From Paraburkholderia guartelaensis (GTDB taxonomy: Bacteria; Pseudomonadota; Gammaproteobacteria; Burkholderiales; Burkholderiaceae), in assembly GCF_004353905.1 (NCBI RefSeq), contig NZ_SMOD01000010.1:1-64000 (forward strand): a stretch of DNA of 64,000 nucleotides, given 5' to 3'. The notes beneath the pieces were generated by a model, which had not been told where the DNA came from, searched no databases, and worked only from the letters and a program-made list of their open reading frames with translations. A program made the translations under genes and the position numbers. This document shows, in pieces, positions 42,821-51,948 of the stretch; the first letter of the stretch is position 1, and each line of letters begins with the position of its first letter.

Positions 42821-44698
42821 TTAGCGGTTATCGATGTTGGCCGATGTGAAGATCGGCTTGAGCGATGCATCATCTGCGTAGCCGAGATACGAGCCCATGC
42901 CGAAGTTGTCTTCGAGCGAACGCAGCAGCGCGTAGTGGTTGTAGCCCGTACCATCCACGTGACCGCCTTTGATGAACGGCGACAGCAGAAGCGTACCAAT
43001 CTGATCGCCGCCGACTCCGAGGTAGTTCAACGCAATCGAGACGTACTGCACGGTTGCAGGCAGCGACGCCGTGCTAATTCCGAGCAGGCCTGCTTGAGCC
43101 ACCGGCAGCGTGGACATCGTGACCTGTTCCGGACGCGTCACGTTCGGACCCGTTTGCTGGTTGCAGCCAGGGCACTGGTTGCCCATCTCCGGCTCCAGCA
43201 CAGAAAATGTCGTGCCATCAGTACTGAGTTGCGTTGACGGCGTAAGTCCGGTCACGACACCTTCGTCCGTGGTGATGATGATCAGGCCGTCCTGCTTGTA
43301 GGCGGGAGACGCCTGGATCAACGGGATCGTCTGCTTCAGGAACGCGTCGATCGAAGTCAAGCCGCCGGGCTGACCATTCTTGCAGCCCTTGCCCGCAGCA
43401 CCCGTACCGTCTCCATCATGACCATCGTCACACAGGTTCGGCGTGATGAAGGAGAAGTTCGGCGTGGTGGCAATCGACTGAAGATCCGTTGCCAGGTTGT
43501 CTTGCAGATTGACCACGTGCGCGTCGCAGTTCGCCAGATCATCGATGGTCGAATGGAAATACGGGAACGGATTGTGGCGCGTTGCGTACTCATCGCCCGC
43601 CACGTCACCCGAAGCAGAAGGAGCCTGCGCAGCCTGCGTGCCGTCCACGGCCTTCGTCGGGTCGGAGCCCGCAAGCTGCGCGGTACGACGCGGGAACGAA
43701 CAGGTTCTCGTGCCGTCACGGTTCAGGTCGTTGCCCATGTCCTCGTTGTAGCTGCGCCACGTGAGCCTGGCCTGTTCCATCTGGTTGCCAATATGCTGCA
43801 CGCGCGCCGGGAACACGCAGCCGCCGCTCGCGTGGCCGTTTGCGTCCGTACCTGCCTTGAGAACTTTGGGGTTCGCCGAGTCGTTGCCGGCATCCACGAT
43901 ATCGGACCACAGCTGGAAGCAGTCCGTTTCGGTGTCGTGCGTCGACGGCTGACCCGACACCATCGATATGTAATTGTCCAGCGAAACGTGGCCGGTGCCG
44001 TAGTAGTTCGAAAGGAACGTGCCCTGCGGCATCAGCGATTTCAGGTACGGGTCCTGGTTCGAATCCGAGGCCGTCGTGCCGTACGTCGATTCCGCGCTCT
44101 TGTTTTCGAGCACGATAACCCAGACGTGCTTGATCGCCTTGCTCGAAACAACGGTTGCAATGTACTGGTCGCTCGCGGCCTTCACCACGGTGTTGCCGTT
44201 GGTGTTGAAGTCGCCCAGCAGGGCGTCCGGCGTCGTGCCGATCTTGTTCGCCAGTTGCGTTTGAGCATCCGACTGCGACAGGCCGCTGTCCATCAGTTGC
44301 GAAAGCTGCGTCGTAATCGCGCTAACGGAACTGACGCCACGCGGCGAACGGAACATAGCCGTGCTGTTGAACGCCGTGCCCATGTTCTTGCCCGATGCGT
44401 CGTTCTCCGTGGCGCCGCTCAGGTCGGCAACGATGTACTTCCACGACCCATTGCTCGTATCGGAGATCGTGAACTTGCCCTGGGCATCCGAGCGCGCGAC
44501 CGGCTCGCCCGGGTCGCACTTGCCATTGTTGTTCACATCCAGGCAGACCGCCGCGTTCTGGATATAGCTGCCGAGCACCTGACCGGTGACCTTCGGTCCG
44601 CCGTCTGAACCGTTGCTTCCGCAACCAGATAACCCCGCCAATACGCCGATGCTCGCCAGCATCGCGAGCGCACCCCTGCGCGACTGTATTTTCTTCAC
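42821..44698 (-). CDS. Alkaline phosphatase-superfamily phosphoesterase (acid phosphatase/phospholipase C-like) lipoprotein
   Basis: 625 residues with a lipobox LAGLSGC (Cys about 26). An N-terminal module (about 35-90) has GSYIQNAAVCLDVNNNGKCDPGEPVA, a dockerin/EF-hand-like DxNxNGxCDxGE loop, plus a beta-rich segment. The catalytic domain starts near 190: VWVIVLENKSAESTYG, GTGHVSLDNYISMVSGQPST, NPFPYFHSTIDD, FSFITPNLCDDGHDGDG and GYNHYALLRSLEDNFGM, the pattern of AcpA/phosphatidylinositol-phosphatase-like and PLC-type phosphoesterases; Glu/Asn/Asp and His in these segments bind the metals. The exact substrate is not evident. Extracytoplasmic and lipid-anchored. Confidence 0.82.
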   Translation of the reverse strand: MKKIQSRRGALAMLASIGVLAGLSGCGSNGSDGGPKVTGQVLGSYIQNAAVCLDVNNNGKCDPGEPVARSDAQGKFTISDTSNGSWKYIVADLSGATENDASGKNMGTAFNSTAMFRSPRGVSSVSAITTQLSQLMDSGLSQSDAQTQLANKIGTTPDALLGDFNTNGNTVVKAASDQYIATVVSSKAIKHVWVIVLENKSAESTYGTTASDSNQDPYLKSLMPQGTFLSNYYGTGHVSLDNYISMVSGQPSTHDTETDCFQLWSDIVDAGNDSANPKVLKAGTDANGHASGGCVFPARVQHIGNQMEQARLTWRSYNEDMGNDLNRDGTRTCSFPRRTAQLAGSDPTKAVDGTQAAQAPSASGDVAGDEYATRHNPFPYFHSTIDDLANCDAHVVNLQDNLATDLQSIATTPNFSFITPNLCDDGHDGDGTGAAGKGCKNGQPGGLTSIDAFLKQTIPLIQASPAYKQDGLIIITTDEGVVTGLTPSTQLSTDGTTFSVLEPEMGNQCPGCNQQTGPNVTRPEQVTMSTLPVAQAGLLGISTASLPATVQYVSIALNYLGVGGDQIGTLLLSPFIKGGHVDGTGYNHYALLRSLEDNFGMGSYLGYADDASLKPIFTSANIDNR

Positions 44699-44953
44699 AA
44701 CTGTCCCTCGTTATAAGTCGGACACACCCGACGGATTTTGACTCGCGGAAAGTTTATGAAAGTTGTGTTACACGCTTGTTAAGGAGCTGTTGGGTAAACA
44801 TAAAATGACCGCGTTTTACGAGTGCGCATTCGAAAATCGTTCAAAAGAACCATGCTTGCGCACACAACTAACAAGAGCACCTGGCGGCTCACGGCCATCG
44901 CGATTCCCGGCCCGGCGCGGTGCAACCGGCTATCATGTGAATTCACACCGTAG

Positions 44954-46330
44954 ATGGAACGAATCAATCACATGGCTTCCCCCCAGGAAAACGTCAGCAT
45001 GGCGGTGTTCTGCGACTTCGAGAACGTCGCGCTCGGCGTGCGCGACGCGAAGATCGACCGCTTCGATATCCAGCCCGTGCTGGAGCGGCTCTTGCTCAAG
45101 GGCAGCATCGTCGTGAAGAAGGCCTATTGCGACTGGGAGCGCTACAAGGGCTTCAAGGCCGCGATGCACGAGGCAAGCTTCGAGCTGATCGAAATTCCCC
45201 ACGTGCGCCAGTCAGGCAAGAATTCGGCCGATATCCGCCTCGTCGTGGACGCGCTCGACCTCTGCTATACGAAGTCGCACGTCGACACGTTCGTGATCGT
45301 CAGCGGCGACTCCGACTTTTCGCCGCTCGTCTCGAAGCTGCGCGAAAACGCCAAGAAGGTGATCGGCGTGGGTGTGAAGCACTCCACCTCCGACCTCCTC
45401 GTCGCCAATTGCGACGAGTTCATCTTCTATGACGACCTGGTGCGCGAGCTCGTGCGCGACCAGCACGCGCACGGCAAGGGCAAGAACAAGGACGGCGGCG
45501 CGAAACGCCAGGGCGGCGACGAACGGCAGCCGAAGCAGGACGGCGACGAGCGCAAGTCGAAGGCCGTGGCCTTCGCGATCGAAACGCTCGACGCGCTTGT
45601 GCTCGAGCGTGGCGAAAGCGGCAAGATCTGGGCGTCGGTGCTCAAGAGCGCCATCAAGCGCCGCCGGCCCGACTTCAACGAAACGCGCTACGGCTTTCGC
45701 GCATTCGGCAATCTGCTCGAAGAAGCGCAGTCGCGCGGCCTGCTCGAAGTGGGCCGCGACGACAAGTCGGGTACGTGGGTGTCGCGACTGAACCCGCCCC
45801 CGCTCGCGGCAGCCGCCACCAGCGTCTCGGCGCCGGAAAACGCGCCGGCGCGTGCCGAGGAGCCGCGCGGCCGGCGCAAGGGCCGTCGCAATGGCCGCGG
45901 AAGCGGCGCGGCGGACGCGCGCGAAACCGCCGTCGAGCAACCGGCCGAGACGCAAGGCGAAATTCCGTTCGAGCCGGTCGAGGCGCTTGCGCAAGCAGCG
46001 CACCGGCACGAAGCCGAGCCACCCTTCCCCGCCCTGCCTTTCGACGCGAACGAGGGCACCCACGCTCCGCACGAGGCCCACGAGGCACATGCGGCGTCCG
46101 AGCCGGCTGGCGATGTCGAGCCTGCCGCGCCCGCCCCTGCGCGAGCGCGCAAGACGGCGGCTCGCAAGAGCCCCGCGCGCAAGAAGGCATCGAAGAAGGC
46201 AGCCGATACGCCGCCCGACGCCGGGGCCGAGCCGGAGATTGCGGCCGTTACGCCGGCCGAGCCTGCTGCCAAGAAAGCGCCGTCGCGTGCGCGCCGCGCG
46301 CGCAGCAAGGCCGCTGCGGAAGAAAGCTGA
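44954..46330 (+). CDS. NYN domain ribonuclease-like protein with OST-HTH/LOTUS domain
   Basis: 458 residues from ATG 44954 (a second ATG at 44972 is possible). The NYN/PIN-like domain (about 16-165) has MAVFCDFENVALG, HVRQSGKNSADIRLVVDAL, FVIVSGDSDFSPLVSKLRE and IGVGVKHSTSDLL, keeping the acidic residues of the Limkain-b1/DUF88 nuclease centre. A LOTUS/OST-HTH-like domain follows (about 205-285: LERGESGKIWASVLKSAIKRRRPDFNE). The rest (about 290-458) is an Arg-rich and Ala/Lys-rich tail with AAKK- and KKASKKA-type repeats, resembling histone-H1-like tails. Likely a cytoplasmic RNA-binding nuclease or tRNA/ncRNA factor; its partner is unknown. The 5' region (44699-44953, upstream of a divergent gene) holds no supported gene. 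Confidence 0.87.
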   Translation: MERINHMASPQENVSMAVFCDFENVALGVRDAKIDRFDIQPVLERLLLKGSIVVKKAYCDWERYKGFKAAMHEASFELIEIPHVRQSGKNSADIRLVVDALDLCYTKSHVDTFVIVSGDSDFSPLVSKLRENAKKVIGVGVKHSTSDLLVANCDEFIFYDDLVRELVRDQHAHGKGKNKDGGAKRQGGDERQPKQDGDERKSKAVAFAIETLDALVLERGESGKIWASVLKSAIKRRRPDFNETRYGFRAFGNLLEEAQSRGLLEVGRDDKSGTWVSRLNPPPLAAAATSVSAPENAPARAEEPRGRRKGRRNGRGSGAADARETAVEQPAETQGEIPFEPVEALAQAAHRHEAEPPFPALPFDANEGTHAPHEAHEAHAASEPAGDVEPAAPAPARARKTAARKSPARKKASKKAADTPPDAGAEPEIAAVTPAEPAAKKAPSRARRARSKAAAEES

Positions 46331-46341
46331 TCATGGCGCCA

Positions 46342-46370
46342 CGCGCGCCGCTCGAAATGGGCGGCGCGCG
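46342..46370. terminator. Convergent hairpin
   Basis: CGCGCGCCGC/GCGGCGCGCG forms a perfect 10-bp stem with a 9-base loop between the NYN gene and the converging (N/D)PFG-repeat gene. There is no T-run, so its role in termination is uncertain. Confidence 0.4.
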
Positions 46371-46380
46371 AGCGCATCGA

Positions 46381-46860
46381 TCAATCGCCGAACGGATTCG
46401 CGGGCCGCTTGCCCTTGGCCGGCGGCGCTTCCTCGCTCGCGGGCGTGGTATCGCCGAAAGGATCCTGCTTGCCCGACGGCCCCGCCTCGCCAAACGGATT
46501 CGCGGCCCGCGTGGGTTTCGATCCGCCAAACGGATTCTGCACGGCGGCGCGCTTCGCTCCCCCGAATGGATCGTGGGCGTCGGCCGCCTGGCCGGCATCG
46601 TCATCCACGTCTTCGTCCTTTGTCTGCGCGAGGTTGTATTCGGCCCGCACCTGCTCCAGCACGCGCGCCACGCTCGCTTCGAAGCCAGCCGCGTTATGAA
46701 AGTGCTGCATCGTCCAGTTGCAGCCGCTGCGGTCGGGCTCCTGCAATTGCGGGCGCGGTACACCGATCTTCACGCCGTCTTCGACCACCTCCTGCAGCTT
46801 GTGGATGCGCCGGTGCACTTCCTCCTGCAGCCGCGAAGCATTGAGCGTCTTGCGCAACAT
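46381..46860 (-). CDS. Small protein with (N/D)PFG repeats
   Basis: 159 residues without signal peptide or membrane helix. Residues 1-80 look folded and helical (LQEEVHRRIHKLQEVVEDGVKIG; FEASVARVLEQVRAEY), while residues 85-159 are acidic/Gly-rich and contain five evenly spaced (N/D)PFG(G/E/D) motifs. The family is not recognised. Downstream of the start on the opposite strand nothing competes, and the codon pattern agrees with neighbours. Because the (N/D)PF element is a short docking motif in other proteins, the tail may bind a partner repeatedly. No function is claimed. Confidence 0.72.
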   Translation of the reverse strand: MLRKTLNASRLQEEVHRRIHKLQEVVEDGVKIGVPRPQLQEPDRSGCNWTMQHFHNAAGFEASVARVLEQVRAEYNLAQTKDEDVDDDAGQAADAHDPFGGAKRAAVQNPFGGSKPTRAANPFGEAGPSGKQDPFGDTTPASEEAPPAKGKRPANPFGD

Positions 46861-46941
46861 TGCGAACCTCCTTTCCTGTACGCGTCACGTCGCGCGAGTC
46901 TAGCGCAATGGCTCGCTCGCGTCGCTACGTGGCCGGCGCAT

Positions 46942-47730
46942 TCATGTGAGCGAGCGCGTCGCGCATCGAATCGCTCGGCACCACGAGTTGTCCCGTGAAC
47001 GGCGTATCGAGGCGGCGATTACGTAGACCGCCGAAGAAATCGACACCGCACCAAGGAAGATCAGCACCATCGCCAGCGCGTTATGCGGCGCGACGAGCCC
47101 GAAGCTCAGGAAGATCAAAATCAGCCAGAGCGCGAGCATCGTGAAGAACGGCCGCGAAATCGTGCCATGCGCCTCTTCGATCAGACGCCAGCGCGTATCG
47201 GTCACGCGGTCGAACATCTGCGAGAGCGGGCTCACGAGCGCCTGGTGGTAGGCGTCGCGTGGCGCGAGCGTTTCGATTTCGTGCCCGACTGAGTTGAGCA
47301 GCGCGCCGAGCGGCTGACTTTCGAGTTCGTCGTTGCCGACGCCGGGATCATGCGGATAGTAATTGCCTGGCGGCGGCTTTTCCTGCTCCCAGGTCGAGGC
47401 GATGGCGCTTGCCGTATAGGCGCGCAGCAAGGTCCGCGCCGAGGCCGCGTCGGGGCCGTATTCGCGCAGGCGTTGATCGAGCTGGATCAGGTCGGCGGCG
47501 TAAGCGCGCATGTCATTGGTCGCCGTATCGAAGCTCGATTTCGCCGACGCGGTGAGCAGGCTCAGCACGAGCGCCGCGAACGTCACCAGCATGCCGATCA
47601 CGAGTTGCACGAGCTGCACGGTTTCATGCTTGCGATGCTCCTCGGGCAATAACGGCCGCAACAGCACGCCGAGCCCCGTGCCGCCGAGAAGCAGCGCGAA
47701 CACGAGCAAGGCCTGCTGAATCTCGGTCAT
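46942..47730 (-). CDS. DUF4239 (bestrophin-like) membrane protein, 3' frameshifted
   Basis: 262 residues as read; four membrane segments (about 5-27, 40-62, 190-212, 218-240) around a soluble loop with SFDTATNDMRAYAADLIQLDQRL. It matches DUF4239, a membrane family of unknown function, and is coupled by ATGA to the antiporter gene (47727-47730). Family members end in a conserved LDxPFxG...MRDALAHM tail. Here that tail is found in a different frame (DTPFTGQLVVPSDSMRDALAHM, to a stop at 46925), so one base appears lost about 47009-47016, replacing the tail with a basic one (RRSRDNSWCRAI). It could be a genuine mutation, a programmed shift or a sequencing error. Confidence 0.82.
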   Translation of the reverse strand: MTEIQQALLVFALLLGGTGLGVLLRPLLPEEHRKHETVQLVQLVIGMLVTFAALVLSLLTASAKSSFDTATNDMRAYAADLIQLDQRLREYGPDAASARTLLRAYTASAIASTWEQEKPPPGNYYPHDPGVGNDELESQPLGALLNSVGHEIETLAPRDAYHQALVSPLSQMFDRVTDTRWRLIEEAHGTISRPFFTMLALWLILIFLSFGLVAPHNALAMVLIFLGAVSISSAVYVIAASIRRSRDNSWCRAIRCATRSLT

Positions 47731-49967
47731 GGTGACGGCCTGCGTTCTTCGGCGGCGACGTTTGCCACCTGCGCGGCGGGATCGGCGTGCGCCGCGATGG
47801 GCGCTGAGGGCTCTGCGTACGCTTTTGCACCATCCACGCCCAATGCATCGATGCGCGTATGAATTGCCTTCGCCTGCGCCTCGCCCGGCACGAGATCGGG
47901 ATGCACACGCGGCACCGCGAGTTTCCAGGCGGCGTCCAGCTCGCGCCGGATCGAATCGTAGATCTCCTTCGATATGGAGCGGTCCTCGTACATGGCCTGC
48001 ACGCGTTCGCGCCCTTCACGCAGCGCGTACAGCAGCAGCATGCGCCGCTCGAGCACGTCCGAAGCGTGGCCGAAGCAACGGCGCACGTCCGCGAGACCAC
48101 CTTCGGCCGTGCCGATGCGCGCCTTGAGTATCGTCTTGAGCAGCGCCGCGAGACGCTCGCCTAGCAGCGGCGTCAGGCTTCGGTCGTTGAAGACGATCAG
48201 CTGATGCAGCACCACGCGGCGACACATCAGGAGTTCGAATCGATCGGCGAGTGCGTCGCCGTACGGCTGCCGCACGCGTAGCCAGCGATAGAGCCATCGC
48301 GCGACGCGCATCTCGATCGTATCCGCCAGTATCTTTGCGGCGGCGCGCTGATAACCGAGGCGCCCGCCCACGCGCGCCTCTTCGATCATGGCGTCGGTGT
48401 TGCGCATCATGGCGTCGAGATTGCGGATCGTAATGATGCCGCTGCCGTACTGTGGAATGAGGTCGCGCTCCTTCGCCGCGAGCGTGACGAGGCCGATGAC
48501 GAGACGCTCGCGGTCGGAGAGCGCCGCTTCGAAATCGAATGCCGTCGCGCTCATGTCCACGCTGCGCCGGAACGTATGGCAGGCCTGGTCGGCGATCGCA
48601 TCGGGAATGTGAAAGGTGCGCGCCGCCATATGAACGCGCTCGGATACGCCGATGGACGAGAGCTGCACCGCCTTCTGCTGCAGCGCCTGCGCCTGGGGCG
48701 AAAGCAGATCGAGGCGCAGCCGCCGGATCAGCAGCTTGAGCGACGTGCCGTTCACGATCAGGCTCACGAGCACAAAGCCCGTGGCGAGAATCGCGACGAA
48801 GCGGCGCGTGGAATCGGGCAGCGCCGTGTCCTGCGCGAGGCCGAGCGCGAGCACGAGCGTCACCGCCCCACGCAGCCCGCCCCAAGCGATCACGAGCTTG
48901 TAGGCGGCGCTCACGGGCTCTGTGAGCCGCAGGCGGCTCAATAGCGGCAGCATGCCGAACACCACGACGACCCGCGCCGCGAACGCCGCCACCACCACGA
49001 CGGCGAGCGCGACGATATCGATCCACCGCGCGTTACGCAGCGTGGCGGGAATCTGCATGGCCGCGAGCAGAAAGATCGCCGCGCCCGCCATGGCCGCGAT
49101 CTGTTCCCAGATCAGTTGCAGATGCTTCCAGTTGACGGGCGACAGGCGCGTGCTCCCCAGACCACTGATGACGAGCCCGGCCGCGACCACGGCCACCACA
49201 CCCGAGACGTGCAACGTCTGGTCGGCGAAGAGATAGAGCGGATACGGCAGCGCGAAGCTAAGCGAGATCTCGGCTTTGCCCTCACCGCCCAGCGCCGGCA
49301 GGAGCCACGCGAACGCGCGCCCGGCCAGCGCCCCAACGAGCAGCCCGCCGCCGAGCGCGATGCCGAGCGCACGCAGCGCGGCCGTTGCCGAGACATTGGC
49401 GGCATCGCCCGTGATCGCGGCGATCAGCACGCCGGCAATGGCAATGGCGGCCGCGTCGTTGAGCAGGCTCTCGCCCTCCACGAGGCGCACGAGCCGCTCG
49501 GGCGCGCCCACCTGGCGGAACACGGCGAGCACGGCGGAAGGGTCGGTCGTCGCGATCATCGCGCCGAGCAGGAGACCGTCGACGAGCGGACCGAGGCCCG
49601 TAAGCCGGATCGCGCCACCCACCACGCCGGTCGTCACGAACACGGCCACCACGGCAAGCAGCAGAATGGGCGCTGCGTCGCCGAGCATTTCGCGCACGTT
49701 CACGCTGAGCGCCGCCTGGAACAGCAACGGCGGCAGAAAGATCCACAGGTAAGCCTCGGGCGGTAGCCGAGGCGCAAGCGCGGGCATCACGAAGTTCGCG
49801 GCTAGTGTGGGCCAGGCCTCACCGCTCACGAGATAGAAACCGCCCAGCGTGAAACCCCACGCAGCGAGCAAGACCGATTCGGAAAGCGACCAGCGCAGGC
49901 TCACCGCCTGCACGAGCGCGATACTCGCCAGCAGAAAACCGCTCAGAAGAAGGACGTGGATGACCAT
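47727..49967 (-). CDS. CPA1 family Na+(K+)/H+ antiporter with long cytoplasmic tail
   Basis: 746 residues from ATG 49967; the TTG at 49976 is a less likely start. The transporter domain spans about 10-430 with the CPA1 signatures LWIFLPPLLFQAAL (about 77-90), MIATTDPSAVLAVF (about 138-151) and GESLLNDAAAIAIAGVL (about 166-182, the essential NDA centre), followed by VIAWGGLRGAVTLVLALGLA. A 300-residue cytoplasmic helical tail (from about 440) with RDLIPQYGSGIITIRNLDAM follows, as in Pseudomonas NhaP2-like and plant SOS1 relatives. It exchanges Na+ or K+ for protons. It overlaps DUF4239 by ATGA. Confidence 0.9.
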   Translation of the reverse strand: MVIHVLLLSGFLLASIALVQAVSLRWSLSESVLLAAWGFTLGGFYLVSGEAWPTLAANFVMPALAPRLPPEAYLWIFLPPLLFQAALSVNVREMLGDAAPILLLAVVAVFVTTGVVGGAIRLTGLGPLVDGLLLGAMIATTDPSAVLAVFRQVGAPERLVRLVEGESLLNDAAAIAIAGVLIAAITGDAANVSATAALRALGIALGGGLLVGALAGRAFAWLLPALGGEGKAEISLSFALPYPLYLFADQTLHVSGVVAVVAAGLVISGLGSTRLSPVNWKHLQLIWEQIAAMAGAAIFLLAAMQIPATLRNARWIDIVALAVVVVAAFAARVVVVFGMLPLLSRLRLTEPVSAAYKLVIAWGGLRGAVTLVLALGLAQDTALPDSTRRFVAILATGFVLVSLIVNGTSLKLLIRRLRLDLLSPQAQALQQKAVQLSSIGVSERVHMAARTFHIPDAIADQACHTFRRSVDMSATAFDFEAALSDRERLVIGLVTLAAKERDLIPQYGSGIITIRNLDAMMRNTDAMIEEARVGGRLGYQRAAAKILADTIEMRVARWLYRWLRVRQPYGDALADRFELLMCRRVVLHQLIVFNDRSLTPLLGERLAALLKTILKARIGTAEGGLADVRRCFGHASDVLERRMLLLYALREGRERVQAMYEDRSISKEIYDSIRRELDAAWKLAVPRVHPDLVPGEAQAKAIHTRIDALGVDGAKAYAEPSAPIAAHADPAAQVANVAAEERRPSP

Positions 49968-49979
49968 GGCGTGCAACCG

Positions 49980-50567
49980 TCACGGCGCCGGCAGCCACAC
50001 CACCGTCAACGACCTCACTCCTTGCGCCCCCTGGATCAGCACACCTTCGATATCGGCCGTCGCGGACGGCCCTGTGACGAGCGCCGCGTAGCGCGCGCCG
50101 CGGAAGTCGTCGCGGCGGTACGCGTCCTGCAGCCCCGACACCAGTTGCGTGGGATCGAGCAGCACCACGAGATGCTGCACGAGATAGCCGAGCGCGTTCA
50201 CCACGTACTCGCGCTCGCTCAGCCACAGCGATCCCGTTTCCGCCACGCCGAAGCGCGCGCGCACCACGCCCACGTCGACGTCTTCGAGCGAGGCCGGCTT
50301 CGTGCCGGCGCTGATCTCGCGCGTGCCCTGCACCTCTGGCGTGGCTGACGCGATGCGCGCCTCGCTGCCAAACCGGCGCAGGATCATTGCGCGCACTTCG
50401 GCCGCACTTTGCACCTGCGTCTCGCTGCCGCCCATCAGTTTGAGCGCGGCGCCAAAGCGCTCGCGCAGGTCGCCCGCTGGCGCTTCGAACAGCGGCACCT
50501 CGGGCAACGGCTCGTGCGCGGGTTGCGCGGCACGCACGCGCGCGAGAAACGCCTCACGATCCGCCAT
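49980..50567 (-). CDS. lutC: Lactate utilisation protein LutC (YkgG-type)
   Basis: 195 residues from ATG 50567 with AAGGGAGG ahead of it; the start lies inside the last codons of lutB (14-base overlap). LUD domain features: VDVGVVRARFGVAETGSLWLS, LVVLLDPTQLVSGLQDA and TGPSATADIEGVLIQGAQG. LutC acts with LutA and LutB to oxidise L-lactate to pyruvate. Order lutA-lutB-lutC on the minus strand is the standard one. Confidence 0.92.
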   Translation of the reverse strand: MADREAFLARVRAAQPAHEPLPEVPLFEAPAGDLRERFGAALKLMGGSETQVQSAAEVRAMILRRFGSEARIASATPEVQGTREISAGTKPASLEDVDVGVVRARFGVAETGSLWLSEREYVVNALGYLVQHLVVLLDPTQLVSGLQDAYRRDDFRGARYAALVTGPSATADIEGVLIQGAQGVRSLTVVWLPAP

Positions 50568-51948
50568 CGCCGCCTCCCTTGCGGTTTTTCCGGTACCAGG
50601 CATGAAACGTGGTGTGCGGCACGTGCGGCAGATCGCGCTGCTTGCCCCAGATATTGAGCGGGTTGTAGAGCATGAAGTTCGGCAAACGCCGCAACGCGCC
50701 CTCGAGCGACTTCACCGCGCCGCGATAAAGCGTCGGACTGCCGAGCAATCGGCCAGCCATCTTCAGTACTTCCTGCTTCACGAACGGCACTTCGTGCTGT
50801 GCCGCGATGACCTGCCGCCACTGGTAGATCTGCTCGTGAATATTGATCTTCACCGGGCACACGTTCGTGCAACTGCCGTTGAGCGTCGAAGCAAACGGCA
50901 ACGCGCTGAAGCGTTTGAGGTCGAAGGTCGGATTGATGATCGCGCCGATCGGCCCCGCATAGGTGCTGCCGTAAGAGAGGCCGCCGCTGCGCCGGTACAC
51001 CGGACACGTATTCATGCACGCGCCGCACCGAATGCACTTGAGCGAATACCAGAACTCCGGCATGGCGAGCCGCTCGGACCGGCCGTTGTCGACGAGCACG
51101 AAATGCATTTCCGCGCCGGGCCGCGGCGCGCGGAAATGCGAGGTGTATTGCGTGATCGGCGAACCGAGCGCGCTGCGCGAGAGCATGCGCACGAATACGC
51201 CGAGATCGGAAAGACGCGGGATCAGCTTCTCGATGCCCATGGAGACGATGTGCAGCGGCGGCACGTTGGCGGAAAGGTCCGCGTTGCCCTCGTTGGTGCA
51301 TACAACGACCGTGCCCGTCTCGGCCACCGCGAAATTGCAGCCAGTCATGCCCGCCGTTTTCTCGCGCACGAACCACGGCCGCGTATTCATGCGCTGGCTT
51401 TCCGCCAGATAGTGAATGTCGTTGTTGTGCGGGTCCGTGCCGATGGTGCGGCCGAACACTTCGGCCACGTCGTCGCGCAGCTTGTGCACGGCGGGCACGA
51501 CGATATGGCTGGGCGGCTGCTTGTCGAGCTGCTGGATGCGCTCGCCAAGGTCGGTCTCCATCACCGAAATGCCGCGCGACTCCAGGTACGGACGCATCTC
51601 GCACTCGTCGGTGAGCATCGACTTGCTCTTCACGAGCGCCGTCATGCCGCGCTCGCTCAGGATGCGATAAACGATTTCGTTGTGTTCCTCGGCCGTATCC
51701 GCGAAATGGACCTGCACGCCATTGGCTTGCGCCGTGCGCGTGAAATGGTCGAGGTAGTCGGCCAAATGCGAAAGCGTATGCGCCTTGATTTGCGAGGCGA
51801 GCGTACGCAGCATTTCCCATTCGGGAATGGCGTGCGCCTGGGCGTCGCGCTTCGAGCGCAAGTCCCACAGCCGCTTGTCGTGGAAGGCGACATGCTCCGG
51901 CCGCGAGAGAAATGCGCCGGCGAGCTTCGCGTGTTCGACTCGCTTCAT
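50554..51948 (-). CDS. lutB: Lactate utilisation iron-sulfur protein LutB
   Basis: 464 residues: an LUD-type domain (about 60-300: LVKSKSMLTDECEMRPYL, FAVAETGTVVVCTNEGNADL) followed by two 4Fe-4S cluster motifs CIRCGACMNTCP (about 306-317) and CTNVCP (about 360-365), and a DUF3390-like C-terminal region. It is the electron-transfer subunit for L-lactate oxidation in LutABC. The start overlaps the lutA stop by 4 bp and the end overlaps lutC. Confidence 0.94.
   Translation of the reverse strand: MKRVEHAKLAGAFLSRPEHVAFHDKRLWDLRSKRDAQAHAIPEWEMLRTLASQIKAHTLSHLADYLDHFTRTAQANGVQVHFADTAEEHNEIVYRILSERGMTALVKSKSMLTDECEMRPYLESRGISVMETDLGERIQQLDKQPPSHIVVPAVHKLRDDVAEVFGRTIGTDPHNNDIHYLAESQRMNTRPWFVREKTAGMTGCNFAVAETGTVVVCTNEGNADLSANVPPLHIVSMGIEKLIPRLSDLGVFVRMLSRSALGSPITQYTSHFRAPRPGAEMHFVLVDNGRSERLAMPEFWYSLKCIRCGACMNTCPVYRRSGGLSYGSTYAGPIGAIINPTFDLKRFSALPFASTLNGSCTNVCPVKINIHEQIYQWRQVIAAQHEVPFVKQEVLKMAGRLLGSPTLYRGAVKSLEGALRRLPNFMLYNPLNIWGKQRDLPHVPHTTFHAWYRKNRKGGGDGGS

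Noticed and set aside
43418..44608. 396-residue plus-strand frame
   Set aside because: Antisense to the phosphoesterase lipoprotein.
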